Below are positions 33,189-41,333 of a stretch of 64,000 bases of DNA, one piece after another. How positions within the stretch are numbered: the first letter of the stretch is position 1; each line of letters begins with the position of its first letter. The translations under genes and the position numbers were made by a program. The notes beneath the pieces were generated by a model. That model did no database searches. It saw only the letters and a list, made by a program, of their open reading frames with translations, and was not told where the DNA came from. The stretch spans positions 62,001 to 126,000 of the forward strand of contig NZ_JAQGCZ010000006.1 of assembly GCF_027706845.1 (NCBI RefSeq). The letters are read 5' to 3'. The DNA comes from Mycolicibacterium sp. BiH015 (lineage in GTDB: Bacteria; Actinomycetota; Actinomycetes; Mycobacteriales; Mycobacteriaceae).

Positions 33189-34376
33189 TTACCGGTCTGC
33201 GCGCTGGTAGGCGGTGACCACCGCGGCCCCGCCCAGCCCGATGTTGTGCTGCAGCGCGGCGGTGACGCCGTCCACCTGGCGCTTGTCGGCGGTGCCGCGC
33301 AACTGCCACGTCAGCTCGCTGCACTGGGCCAGGCCCGTCGCACCCAGCGGATGCCCTTTCGAGATGAGCCCGCCCGAGGGGTTGACGACCCATCGGCCGC
33401 CGTAGGTGGTGTCACCCGCGTCGATCAGCGACGGCGCCTCGCCCTCGCCGCACAGCCCGAGGGCTTCATAGAGCAGCAGTTCGTTGGCCGAGAAGCAGTC
33501 GTGCAGTTCGATCACCTGGAAGTCTTGCGGGCCCAGCCCGGACTGATGGTAAACGTGTTGCGCCGCCTTGACATTCATGTCGTAACCGATGAGGTTGGCG
33601 GCGCTTCCGTCGAACGTCGACGTGAAGTCCGTGGTCATGGACTGCCCGACGATCTCGACCGCCTGGCCCGCCAGCTCCCGCTCGGCCACGAAATCCTCGC
33701 CGGCCAGCACGACCGCCGCCGACCCGTCCGACGTCGGCGAGCACTGCAGTTTGGTCAGCGGGTCGGAGATCATCTTCGCGGCCAGGATGTCGTCGAGGGT
33801 GTACTCGTCCTGGAACTGCGCGAACGGGTTGTTCACCGAATGCTTGTGGTTCTTGTAGCCGATCTTCGCGAAATGCTCGGCCGTGGTGCCGTATTTCTTC
33901 ATGTGCTCACGACCCGCGGCGCCGAACATCCACGGCGCCACCGGAAATGCGAACTCGTCGATCTCGGCGAGCGCCTTGATATGCCGGGCCAGCGGGGACT
34001 CACGATCTTGGGCTCCGCCACCCAGCGAACCGGGCTGCATCTTCTCGAACCCGAGCGCCAGCACGCAATCCGCCAGTCCGCCCCGGATGGCCTGCGCACC
34101 GAGATACAGCGCTGTCGAGCCGGTCGAGCAATTGTTGTTGACGTTGACGATCGGAATGCCGGTCATGCCCAGCTCGTAGAGCGCACGCTGACCCGACGTC
34201 GAATCGCCGGAGCAGTACCCGACGTAGCCCTGCTGGATGTCCGAATACTCGATACCCGCGTCGGCGAGCGCATTGGTGCCCGACTCGCGCGCCATGTCCG
34301 GGTAGTCCCAGCCCTCCCTCCGGCCGGGCTTCTCGAACTTCGTCATACCGACGCCGATGACAAACACGCGCTTCAT
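33189..34376 (-). CDS. lipid-transfer protein / SCP2-type thiolase (Ltp1-like)
   Basis: The 395-residue thiolase-fold protein has VFVIGVGMTKFEKPGRREGW at the N-terminus, VNNNCSTGSTALYLGAQAI with the nucleophilic cysteine, VIELHDCFSANELL, GGLISKGHPLGATG with the catalytic His, and a C-terminal LQHNIGLGGAAVVTAY. This matches the actinobacterial Ltp1 (Rv2790c) group, tied to sterol or branched side-chain degradation, where relatives act as thiolases or aldolases. ATG 34376 is preceded by AAAGGGA; the longer frame upstream is an overlap artefact. Confidence 0.88.
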   Translation of the reverse strand: MKRVFVIGVGMTKFEKPGRREGWDYPDMARESGTNALADAGIEYSDIQQGYVGYCSGDSTSGQRALYELGMTGIPIVNVNNNCSTGSTALYLGAQAIRGGLADCVLALGFEKMQPGSLGGGAQDRESPLARHIKALAEIDEFAFPVAPWMFGAAGREHMKKYGTTAEHFAKIGYKNHKHSVNNPFAQFQDEYTLDDILAAKMISDPLTKLQCSPTSDGSAAVVLAGEDFVAERELAGQAVEIVGQSMTTDFTSTFDGSAANLIGYDMNVKAAQHVYHQSGLGPQDFQVIELHDCFSANELLLYEALGLCGEGEAPSLIDAGDTTYGGRWVVNPSGGLISKGHPLGATGLAQCSELTWQLRGTADKRQVDGVTAALQHNIGLGGAAVVTAYQRADR

Positions 34377-34428
34377 CTGATCCCTTTCGCCCGTCGCTGC
34401 GTTGCGGTTGTGCAGACGGTAGCGCGGA

Positions 34429-36192
34429 CTATCCGAACTCCAGCCACCAGTTGTGCAGATCCTCCAAGCTCGGGCCCTGCGCATCGGCCAGGAGCAGGCT
34501 CTCGTCCTTGGTCCACACGACGTCGGGGTTGTTGTTGTACGTGCCGCACGCAATCTGGCCCGCGACCTGGTCGGGAGTCTCGGTGTAGTGCCACGTGGTC
34601 GGCGACCCGGTGCCACTGCCCGGGCACTCCAGCAGTTCGGAGTTCACGTCGATGGCCTCCTGGAACGCGGCGTCGAGTGCCGGCTTGTCCGCGAACAACG
34701 AATACCGCGTGAAGGCGGGCCCGTTCGGATTGGTGTTCTGTTCGCAGTCGACGGTGGCCAGCGCCGACGCCGCAGGCGGGGTGACGGGCTGGCAGTTCGA
34801 GCTGTCATGGCCCGGGGCGAGCAGAGCCATCAGCTGCTGGTCGTAGGACTCCGTCGGAGGCGGCGTCGTCGTCGAGGTGCGGGTGCGTCGAGTGGGTTCC
34901 CGCGACGACGTGGTCGGCGCCGCCGAAGAACTGGTGGACGACGCGACCGAGGACGAGTCGTCGTCCCTGGTGATCAGCCAGATTCCGAGCGCCGCGAGGA
35001 CGAGGACGATCACCGCTGCGCCCGCGAGCAGCGCGATCACCGGGCCCTTCGAGCCGCCACCTCCACCGCCCGACGGCGCCGGGGAGGTCCACCCCGGAGG
35101 CGGACCCGGCGGAGGAGGAGGTGTGTGGTAGCCGCCCGCGTACGCCGGTGCGCCGGGCGGCGGATTCGTTCCGCCGTAGCCCGGCATCCCACCCGACGGC
35201 GGCGGGGGAGGCGGGGGTGGCGGTGTCGCGGCGAACGCGGGCGTCGCCTGGTACGAGCCCGGCGCCGACGCGCCGCTCGGCGGCGGCGGCAGCGGAACCG
35301 CCATCGTCGCCGCCTGGCTGCGTTGCAGGATCGCCGCGGCCTGATCCTGCTCGGCGCGGGTGAGCGCCTCGGTGGCGGCCCTGGCCATCTCTCCCGCCGA
35401 CGGGTACCGATGCTCGGGATCCTTGGCCATGCCTCGGGCCACGACCTCGTCGAGCGCCGCGGGAATACCCTGCCGCGCGTGGCTGGGACGGGGCACCGCT
35501 TGGTTGAGGTGCGCCGTGATCACGACGCTCACGCTGTCGCCCTGGAACGGCTGCACCCCGGTCAGGCATTCGTGCAGGACGCAGGTCAGCGCGTAGACGT
35601 CGGCGCGGTGTGTGACCTCACCGCCGGTGAACCGCTCGGGCGCCATGTAGGCGTAGGTGCCCACGGCGGTGCCCAATTCGGTGAGCGTCTCGTCGGTGGC
35701 GGCGTTGGCGATGCCGAAGTCCACCAGGTAGGCGAAGTCATCGCGGGTGATCAGGATGTTCTCGGGTTTCACATCGCGGTGCATGATGCCGGCCTGATGC
35801 GCGGCGTCGAGTGCCGAGGCGATCTGTTTGACGATGGCCGTCGCCCGCGCCGGCGTCATCGCGCCCTGCTCCTTGAGCAGTTTGCGCAGATCGGTCCCGT
35901 CGATCATCCGCATCTCCACGAACAGCAGGCCGTCCACTTCGCCGTAATCGTGGATCGGGACCACATGCGGTTCCTGCAGCCGGCCCGCCGCGTGGGCCTC
36001 GCGCTGCAGCCGCTTGCGGAACACAGGATCGTGGGACGCACCCTCCGGCAGCAGCTTCAGCGCGACCACACGATCTTTCACCGTGTCGTGGGCCTCGTAC
36101 ACCTCGCCCATGCCGCCCTTGCCGAGTAGCCGTTGCAAGCGGTACGGGCCGATCTGGGAGCCGACACGGGAGCCCTGCTGGGGATCGGTCAT
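34429..36192 (-). CDS. transmembrane Ser/Thr protein kinase (PknE/PknF type)
   Basis: The 587-residue protein has a kinase domain (1-275) with Gly-rich loop LLGKGGMGEVY, Lys46, the HRDVKPEN catalytic loop at 138-145 (RD kinase) and DFG at 158-160. A Pro/Gly-rich juxtamembrane linker precedes a TM helix (VIALLAGAAVIVLVLAALGIWLI). Outside lies a Ser/Thr linker and a C-terminal sensor domain with four cysteines (SNCQPV, TVDCEQ, LLECPG, IACGTY). The domain resembles those of PknF-like kinases. It is therefore a receptor-type kinase with unknown ligand. ATG 36192 begins MTDPQQGSRVG. Confidence 0.9.
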   Translation of the reverse strand: MTDPQQGSRVGSQIGPYRLQRLLGKGGMGEVYEAHDTVKDRVVALKLLPEGASHDPVFRKRLQREAHAAGRLQEPHVVPIHDYGEVDGLLFVEMRMIDGTDLRKLLKEQGAMTPARATAIVKQIASALDAAHQAGIMHRDVKPENILITRDDFAYLVDFGIANAATDETLTELGTAVGTYAYMAPERFTGGEVTHRADVYALTCVLHECLTGVQPFQGDSVSVVITAHLNQAVPRPSHARQGIPAALDEVVARGMAKDPEHRYPSAGEMARAATEALTRAEQDQAAAILQRSQAATMAVPLPPPPSGASAPGSYQATPAFAATPPPPPPPPPSGGMPGYGGTNPPPGAPAYAGGYHTPPPPPGPPPGWTSPAPSGGGGGGSKGPVIALLAGAAVIVLVLAALGIWLITRDDDSSSVASSTSSSAAPTTSSREPTRRTRTSTTTPPPTESYDQQLMALLAPGHDSSNCQPVTPPAASALATVDCEQNTNPNGPAFTRYSLFADKPALDAAFQEAIDVNSELLECPGSGTGSPTTWHYTETPDQVAGQIACGTYNNNPDVVWTKDESLLLADAQGPSLEDLHNWWLEFG

Positions 36193-36316
36193 GAAGGCTC
36201 CTCGGGTGTGGTTCGTCCGGCGAACACACCCTAATGCGGCAGAAGACACCGCACAGCCTCAACCGGCGGGTTTCGGTATTCGATCCATCCGCAGCGACAT
36301 CTGGTGTACATCTAAG

Positions 36317-36330
36317 TAGAACGTGTTCTA
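36317..36330. promoter_or_regulatory. KstR-type operator palindrome
   Basis: TAGAACGTGTTCTA is a perfect 14-bp palindrome matching the published KstR motif TNNAACNNGTTNNA at every fixed position. It lies 27 nt before the ATG of the Rv1059-like gene, suggesting repression by the cholesterol-catabolism TetR regulator KstR. Confidence 0.75.
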
Positions 36331-36357
36331 GTTCTTGTACCCCTGGGAGGAGACGAC

Positions 36358-37407
36358 ATGGCGCTGCGCGTCGTGCAGTGGGCAACCGGCGGAGTCGGCG
36401 TCGCCGCCATCAAGGGTGTGCTGGAACATCCCGATCTGGAACTGGCCGGTTGCTGGGTGCATTCCGACGCCAAGAACGGCCGCGACGTCGGCGACATCAT
36501 CGGCACCGGGCCCATCGGTGTCACCGCCACCCACAGCATCGACGAGATCCTGGCCCTCGATGCCGATGCGGTCGTCTACACCCCGCTGCTGCCCAACCCC
36601 GACGAGGTCACCGCGCTGTTGCGGTCGGGAAAGAACGTCGTCAGCCCGGTGGGCTGGTTCTACCCGTCCGACAAGGAGGCGGCGCCGTTGAGGGCGGCCG
36701 CCGAAGAGGGCGGAGTCACGTTGCACGGCACCGGGATCGCCCCCGGCGGGATCAGCGAGAAGTTCCCGCTGCTGATGTCGACGATGTCGACCGGGGTGAC
36801 GTTCGTTCGCGCCGAGGAGTTCTCCGACCTGCGCAGCTACGAGGCCCCCGACGTCGTGCGCCACGTGATGGGTTTCGGTGACACCCCGGACAAGGCGCTG
36901 TCCGGGCCGATGCAGAAACTCCTCGACGGCGGCTTCATCCAGTCGGTGAAGATGATCGTCGACGCCATCGGCTTCGCCGCCGAACCCCGGGTGCGGTCGA
37001 CCCAGGAGATCGCCGTGGCCACCGCGCCGATCGACTCCCCGATCGGAACGATCGAGCCCGGCCAGGTCGCTGCGCGAAAGTTCCACTGGGAGGCCCTCGT
37101 GGGCGACGACGTCGTCGTGGAGGTGACGGTCAACTGGCTGATGGGTGAGGAAAACCTGGACCCTCCATGGAATTTCGGCCCGGCCGGCCAGCGCTACGAG
37201 ATGGAGATCAAGGGCAACCCCGATTTCACCGTCACCGTGAAGGGATTCCAGTCCGAGATCGGCGGAGAGGGGCCCGAGTACGGCGTCGTGGCCACCGCTG
37301 CGCACTGCGTGAACTCGGTCCCCGCCGTCTGCGCGGCACCGCCCGGGATCAGCACCTACCTCGACCTACCGTTCATCAGCGCGAAAGCTGCACCCGGCTT
37401 GCGCTGA
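36358..37407 (+). CDS. dihydrodipicolinate reductase-like NAD(P)-binding protein (Rv1059 homologue)
   Basis: The 349-residue protein has an N-terminal Rossmann segment (RVVQWATGGVGVAAIKGVLEHPDLELAG) followed by DADAVVYTPLLPNPDEV and GIAPGGISEKFPLL, as in the DapB-like family found in steroid- and lipid-catabolic regulons of mycobacteria. Its chemistry is not established. GGGAGGAGACGAC gives a strong ribosome site. The promoter holds a perfect KstR-type box. Gene order with the following patatins matches Rv1059-Rv1063c. Confidence 0.84.
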   Translation: MALRVVQWATGGVGVAAIKGVLEHPDLELAGCWVHSDAKNGRDVGDIIGTGPIGVTATHSIDEILALDADAVVYTPLLPNPDEVTALLRSGKNVVSPVGWFYPSDKEAAPLRAAAEEGGVTLHGTGIAPGGISEKFPLLMSTMSTGVTFVRAEEFSDLRSYEAPDVVRHVMGFGDTPDKALSGPMQKLLDGGFIQSVKMIVDAIGFAAEPRVRSTQEIAVATAPIDSPIGTIEPGQVAARKFHWEALVGDDVVVEVTVNWLMGEENLDPPWNFGPAGQRYEMEIKGNPDFTVTVKGFQSEIGGEGPEYGVVATAAHCVNSVPAVCAAPPGISTYLDLPFISAKAAPGLR

Positions 37408-37491
37408 TCCGCCGCGGCACCAACCGACGTCCGCCGATTTGAGCTCGACGGCCGCGGCGGGTCAAGGTGTCCGGTAGACGAAAGGAAGTCG

Positions 37492-38352
37492 ATGACTCGT
37501 GCGTTGGTGCTGGCCGGGGGCGGCCTGGCGGGAATCGCCTGGGAGACCGGCGTGCTGCTCGGCATCTGCGACGAGGCGCCCGACGTCGGCGCGCGCCTGC
37601 TCGCCGCCGACGTGCTGCTCGGAACCTCCGCCGGGTCGACTGTCGCGGCCCAGCTGGGCAGTGGACTGTCCCTCGACGAGTTGTTTGCCCGCCAGCTGTC
37701 CGAGACGCACGGCGCCCACGAGATCCACCCGGGCGTCTCGATCGACACGATCACCGAACTGTTCCTCACCGCGATGACCACGCCAGGCGCCACCAAAGAG
37801 CAGAAACTGCAGAAGATCGGCGGCATCGCCGCCGACACCGACACGGTGCCGGAAGCGCTCCGCCGCACGGTGATCGAGCACCGGTTGCCCTCCCTCGACT
37901 GGCCGGAGCGCACGATCCGGGTGACGGCGATCGACATCGCGACCGGCGAGCTCGTCGTCTTCGACGCCAACTCCGGTGTCGGACTTGTCGACTCCGTCGC
38001 CGCGAGTTGCGCAGTGCCCGGGGTGTGGCCGCCGGTCACCATCGGTGACCGCCGCTACATGGACGGCGGCGTGGGCAGCACCGTCAACATGTCGGCGGTG
38101 CAGGACTGCGGGTCCGCGGTCGTGCTGGTGCCGTCCGGCGCGAACAGTCCGTCCCCGTGGGGGACCGGCACGGTCGCAGAGATCGAGGCGTTCCCCGGAG
38201 CGACGCTGGCCCTCTACGCCGACGACGACGCGCTGGCGGCGTTCGGCCCCAACCCGCTCGACCCGGCGTGCCGAGCGCCGGCGGCACAGGCCGGTCGCAC
38301 CCAGGGACGGCGCGAGGCGCCCCGGGTCGCGGAGTTCCTGTCAGCCCTGTGA
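37492..38352 (+). CDS. patatin-like phospholipase (Rv1062 homologue)
   Basis: The 286-residue protein has a patatin domain: oxyanion-hole glycines (LAGGGLAGIAWETGVL), nucleophile Ser46 in GTSAGS and the catalytic dyad Asp191 in MDGGVGS. It probably hydrolyses acyl esters of lipids. GAAAGGAAG precedes ATG 37492. It converges with, and overlaps by 12 bp, a second patatin gene. Confidence 0.88.
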   Translation: MTRALVLAGGGLAGIAWETGVLLGICDEAPDVGARLLAADVLLGTSAGSTVAAQLGSGLSLDELFARQLSETHGAHEIHPGVSIDTITELFLTAMTTPGATKEQKLQKIGGIAADTDTVPEALRRTVIEHRLPSLDWPERTIRVTAIDIATGELVVFDANSGVGLVDSVAASCAVPGVWPPVTIGDRRYMDGGVGSTVNMSAVQDCGSAVVLVPSGANSPSPWGTGTVAEIEAFPGATLALYADDDALAAFGPNPLDPACRAPAAQAGRTQGRREAPRVAEFLSAL

Positions 38353-39306
38353 ACCCTTCGGCTCCAAAGCATCCAGCGCGATGCTGGCCATCTCCTGCCC
38401 GATCTCGATGACCTCATTGGCCCGGTGGAAATCCAGGCTGCGGCACACCGTTCGGGGAATCTCGATCAGCAGATCGGGTGGATAGGCCGCCAATGTGTGA
38501 CGGGCCAGTGCCGACTGCGCGATGTCGATGACACGGTTCATCAGCTCGAAGCTGCCCAGCTTCGGGATGTCCGGCTCGTGGAGGTCGGCGATCGGTTCGT
38601 CGTCGGCGGCCACGAGCCGGCCGAGCACCGCACGGCCGGTCGGCGTCTCCAGCAGGGACCGGGCTGCCTTGGTATCGAGCAGCGACGACGTGCTCCGCCA
38701 CATCCGGCTGAGGAAGTCCGAGGTGGGCGGGCGGGAATCGGTCATGCGCCTGTCGACGTCGGGATCCTCGCCGGAGAGGCTCACCGCGATGGTGACGTCG
38801 GCCGGCGCCGCAGCGATCGGCGCCATCGGGAGCGGGTCGAGAATGCCGCCGTCGGCAAGGAGGCGTCCGTCGAGGACGTGGGGCGTGATGACGCCGGGGA
38901 TCGCGATCGACGCGCGGATCGCATCGTCGACCGGGCCGCGCTGCATCCACACCGACTTTCCGGTGATCAGATCGGTCGCCACCGAGGTGTACTGCATCGG
39001 AAGTTCCTCGATGGTCACCTCGCCGAGGATTTCGCGGACCGCGTCGAGGATCTTCTCGGCGCGCAGCACGCCCGCTGACGTGAGGGACGGGTCGAGCAGC
39101 CTCAGCACCGCGCGCTGTGTCAAAGAGCTTGCCCACACGGCGTATTCGTCGAGCTTGCCCGCGGCCTCCAAGCCGCCGACCAGGGCGCCCATCGACGAAC
39201 CGGCGATGCCGACGACCTCGTGACCCCTCTCGCGCAGTTCGTTGAGGACACCGATGTGGGCGTAGCCGCGCGCTCCGCCGCTGCCGAGAGCCAATGCGAC
39301 CCGCAT
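38341..39306 (-). CDS. patatin-like phospholipase, NTE family (Rv1063c homologue)
   Basis: The 321-residue protein has the RssA/NTE-type patatin layout: ALGSGGARGYAHIGVLNEL (oxyanion loop), GSSMGALVGG with Ser38, and LLADGGILDPLP with Asp152. ATG 39306 or GTG 39312 may be used. It is probably a cytosolic or membrane-associated lipid esterase; the substrate is unknown. It is divergent from the VOC gene with about 50 bp between starts. Confidence 0.88.
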   Translation of the reverse strand: MRVALALGSGGARGYAHIGVLNELRERGHEVVGIAGSSMGALVGGLEAAGKLDEYAVWASSLTQRAVLRLLDPSLTSAGVLRAEKILDAVREILGEVTIEELPMQYTSVATDLITGKSVWMQRGPVDDAIRASIAIPGVITPHVLDGRLLADGGILDPLPMAPIAAAPADVTIAVSLSGEDPDVDRRMTDSRPPTSDFLSRMWRSTSSLLDTKAARSLLETPTGRAVLGRLVAADDEPIADLHEPDIPKLGSFELMNRVIDIAQSALARHTLAAYPPDLLIEIPRTVCRSLDFHRANEVIEIGQEMASIALDALEPKGSQG

Positions 39307-39356
39307 GGACACATTCTCACTTGTTACGACCTCGCAGGACGGGCAACCCTGCCTGC

Positions 39357-39719
39357 ATGATCGGAAAGCTTCGCTCCGTCGTCCTCGACACCCGCGATCC
39401 CCGGGGCCTGGCGGGCTTCTGGGCCGAACTCCTGGGCGGCACCATCGTCGAAGACGACGACGACTGGGTGGTGGTCGCCGAACCGAGCGGCAGGAGGCTG
39501 GCGTTTCAGCTCTCGCCCGAACATCAGCCGCCGCGGTTCCCCGACCCTGAGGGCTCCCAGCAGATCCACCTCGACATCGACGTCGACGATGTCGATGCGG
39601 CCGAGGCTGCGGTGCGCAAACTCGGTGCGACTCGCGTCGAGGACGTGCCGGAGGGCGGGGACTTCAGAGTGTTCCGTGATCCGGCGGGCCACACATTCTG
39701 CCTCGTGTTCGACGTCTAA
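39357..39719 (+). CDS. VOC (glyoxalase/bleomycin-resistance-like) family protein
   Basis: The 120-residue protein has one VOC unit: SVVLDTRDPRGLAGFWAELLGG, HLDIDVDDVDAAEAAVRKLGATRV and the terminal FRDPAGHTFCLVFDV, with metal-ligand-like residues in each beta strand pair. The substrate is unknown. It sits between Rv1063c and lpqV homologues, where M. tuberculosis (as I recall it) has no gene. Its stop overlaps the lpqV stop by 4 bp. Confidence 0.85.
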   Translation: MIGKLRSVVLDTRDPRGLAGFWAELLGGTIVEDDDDWVVVAEPSGRRLAFQLSPEHQPPRFPDPEGSQQIHLDIDVDDVDAAEAAVRKLGATRVEDVPEGGDFRVFRDPAGHTFCLVFDV

Positions 39720-40153
39720 CCGCAGAGCGCGTCGGCCGCCGCCTCGACGGCGACGATGACTGCGGCCTGCTGGCCGGGGGACAATTCTGACCATGGCTTG
39801 TCGAATGTCGCCGGCCCGACGGATTCGGCGGACTGCACCGTCTTGAGGTACGGCTCGATCTGCGAGCGCGGGTCGCCACCCTGCTGGTCCATCCATGCCT
39901 TGGCGGCCCGGCACGCCTGGAAGTAATCGTCTTCGGTGGACTCCGCGGGGGCACCCACCGCCGTCGTCACGCCGCCGGGGGAGACGCCCACCTCGCCGGG
40001 CGCCACCGAGGTCGAGGGTGCAGCGGCGCTGGAAGACGACGATGTGGTTCCTGTCGGTGGCGGTGTCGGCGGCGGCTCGTCGGGGCCTGACGAGCACCCG
40101 GCGACGACGACGGCGACGGCGGCGACGGTGGCGAACACGAGGGGCCAACGCAT
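39716..40153 (-). CDS. lpqV: lipoprotein LpqV homologue (Rv1064c)
   Basis: The 145-residue precursor has a signal peptide (MRWPLVFATVAAVAVVV) and lipobox VAGC near residue 19-20. A Pro/Ser/Thr-rich linker and a helical C-terminal domain with two cysteines (FQACRAAKAWMDQQGGDP and AAADALCG) follow. The identification with LpqV rests on position between the Rv1063c and Rv1065 homologues and on the lipoprotein signal. Start is ATG 40153; ATG 40180 would lengthen the signal. Confidence 0.78.
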   Translation of the reverse strand: MRWPLVFATVAAVAVVVAGCSSGPDEPPPTPPPTGTTSSSSSAAAPSTSVAPGEVGVSPGGVTTAVGAPAESTEDDYFQACRAAKAWMDQQGGDPRSQIEPYLKTVQSAESVGPATFDKPWSELSPGQQAAVIVAVEAAADALCG

Positions 40154-40278
40154 CCTGCCAATGTAGGCACCTTTCCGCACGGCGCGGCACCCGCCGTCGA
40201 ACTGGGGTTTCCTAGATTCACCGTGAGGTTAAAGCTCGTCGCTGGCGAGGCGGCCACAGGCTGTGAAACACTCGCCTC

Positions 40279-40320
40279 ATGACCGACGTGACCCGCAATC
40301 AGGAGTGTTGTTCGGCCTGA
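40279..40320 (+). CDS. 13-residue Cys-Cys leader peptide (putative cysteine-responsive attenuator)
   Basis: ATG 40279 opens a 14-codon ORF, MTDVTRNQECCSA-stop, with adjacent TGT TGT codons. It ends 46 nt before the cysteine dioxygenase start and has no Shine-Dalgarno, with an AACACT element 6 nt upstream that could serve as a -10 box for leaderless initiation. Polycysteine leaderless uORFs acting as cysteine-sensing attenuators of downstream operons are known in mycobacteria. The downstream genes being sulfur enzymes fits that mechanism. Confidence 0.72.
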   Translation: MTDVTRNQECCSA

Positions 40321-40366
40321 CCGCCGCCCCCTGATTCATCCGTCCGTCCATTCTGGAGTTCCTTCC

Positions 40367-40888
40367 ATGTCCCTGGCTCCAACTCGCCTGCGTCCCGCCG
40401 ACCTTCTGCACGTCACCGACCGATTCGCCGATGACGTCCTCGGCGGCGACTACGACCACCTACTGCCCGCCGGTGGGCCACCCGCCACCGAGCGCTGGTT
40501 CACCCGGCTGCACGGCACCGAAGAACTCGACGTGTGGCTGATCAGCTGGGTGCCCGACCGTTCCACCGAACTGCACGACCACGGCGGCTCACTCGGCGCG
40601 CTGACCGTCGTATCGGGATCGCTGCGGGAAACCCGTTGGGACGGCGGTGCACTGCGCGACCGCCGCCTGGTCGCCGGCGATCAGGCAGCGTTCCCGCTCG
40701 GATGGGTCCACGATGTGGTGTGGGCGCCGGAAACGATCACCACCGGTGGCGTGGCGCCGATTGCGCCGACACTGAGTGTGCATGCTTACTCGCCGCCGCT
40801 GACGGCGATGTCCTACTACGAAGTCACCGAGCGAAACACATTGCGCCGCAACCGTACCGAACTGACCGACAAGCCGGAGGGCGACTGA
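40367..40888 (+). CDS. cysteine dioxygenase-type cupin (Rv1065 homologue)
   Basis: The 173-residue protein carries the iron-binding facial triad of thiol dioxygenases: H70 and H72 in ELHDHGGS and H115 in LGWVHDV. It also has the S137-x-H139 ... Tyr second-sphere network (LSVHAYSPPL, MSYYE). It should oxidise cysteine (or a related thiol such as mercaptopropionate) to the sulfinate. The rhodanese gene starts within its stop (TGATG). A Cys-Cys leader peptide precedes the operon, suggesting induction when cysteine is plentiful. Confidence 0.9.
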   Translation: MSLAPTRLRPADLLHVTDRFADDVLGGDYDHLLPAGGPPATERWFTRLHGTEELDVWLISWVPDRSTELHDHGGSLGALTVVSGSLRETRWDGGALRDRRLVAGDQAAFPLGWVHDVVWAPETITTGGVAPIAPTLSVHAYSPPLTAMSYYEVTERNTLRRNRTELTDKPEGD

Positions 40889-41256
40889 TGGCAAGCCGAA
40901 TCGACCGCATACTCGACGACGCCCGCGCGAAACTCGTCCGCCTGCCCGCCGCCGAGGTGCCGGCTGCGCTGTCCCGGGGAGCGGTACTCGTCGACATCCG
41001 CCCCGCCGCCCAGCGCGCCGCGGAAGGCGAAGTGCCCCAAGCGCTCGTCATCGAGCGCAACGTTCTCGAATGGCGGCTCGACCCCACCAGCGACGCCCGC
41101 ATCCCGCAAGCTGTCGGCGACGACGTCGAATGGGTGGTGCTGTGCTCGGAGGGTTACACGTCCAGTCTGGCCGCTGCATCGCTGAAAGACCTTGGGCTGC
41201 ACCGCTCTACGGATGTCATCGGTGGCTATCACGCCCTCAAGGGCGTCCTGGTCTAG
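40888..41256 (+). CDS. rhodanese-like sulfurtransferase (Rv1066 homologue)
   Basis: The 122-residue protein is a single rhodanese domain: VLVDIRPAAQRAAEGEVPQAL and the active-site loop WVVLCSEGYTSSLAA, with Cys86 as the persulfide-carrying residue. ATG 40888 overlaps the preceding TGA by one base, so it is co-translated with the thiol dioxygenase and probably handles sulfane sulfur from cysteine breakdown. Confidence 0.9.
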   Translation: MASRIDRILDDARAKLVRLPAAEVPAALSRGAVLVDIRPAAQRAAEGEVPQALVIERNVLEWRLDPTSDARIPQAVGDDVEWVVLCSEGYTSSLAAASLKDLGLHRSTDVIGGYHALKGVLV

Positions 41257-41267
41257 ACGTCGACAGC

Positions 41268-41333
41268 GAATTGTCGCTGCGCAACTATGACGATTCGTCG
41301 CTGCGCAACTATGACGATTCGTCGCTACGCAAC
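41268..41333. repeat. 24-bp tandem repeat, about 2.75 copies, spanning a gene's stop codon
   Basis: Copies at 41268-41291, 41292-41315 and a partial at 41316-41333 share TCGTCGCTGCGCAAC with few changes. The second copy contains the stop of the minus-strand Abhydrolase_9 gene (41309-41311). Expansion has thus duplicated the 3' end of that gene beyond its stop. Confidence 0.85.

Noticed and set aside
34453..36129. 558-codon plus-strand frame opposite the Ser/Thr kinase
   Set aside because: The Arg-rich product without domains mirrors the kinase codons; the kinase motifs are complete on the minus strand.
41268..41333. Short CRISPR or attachment-site duplication
   Set aside because: Units are contiguous with no spacer, only about 2.75 copies, and there is no integrase or tRNA nearby.
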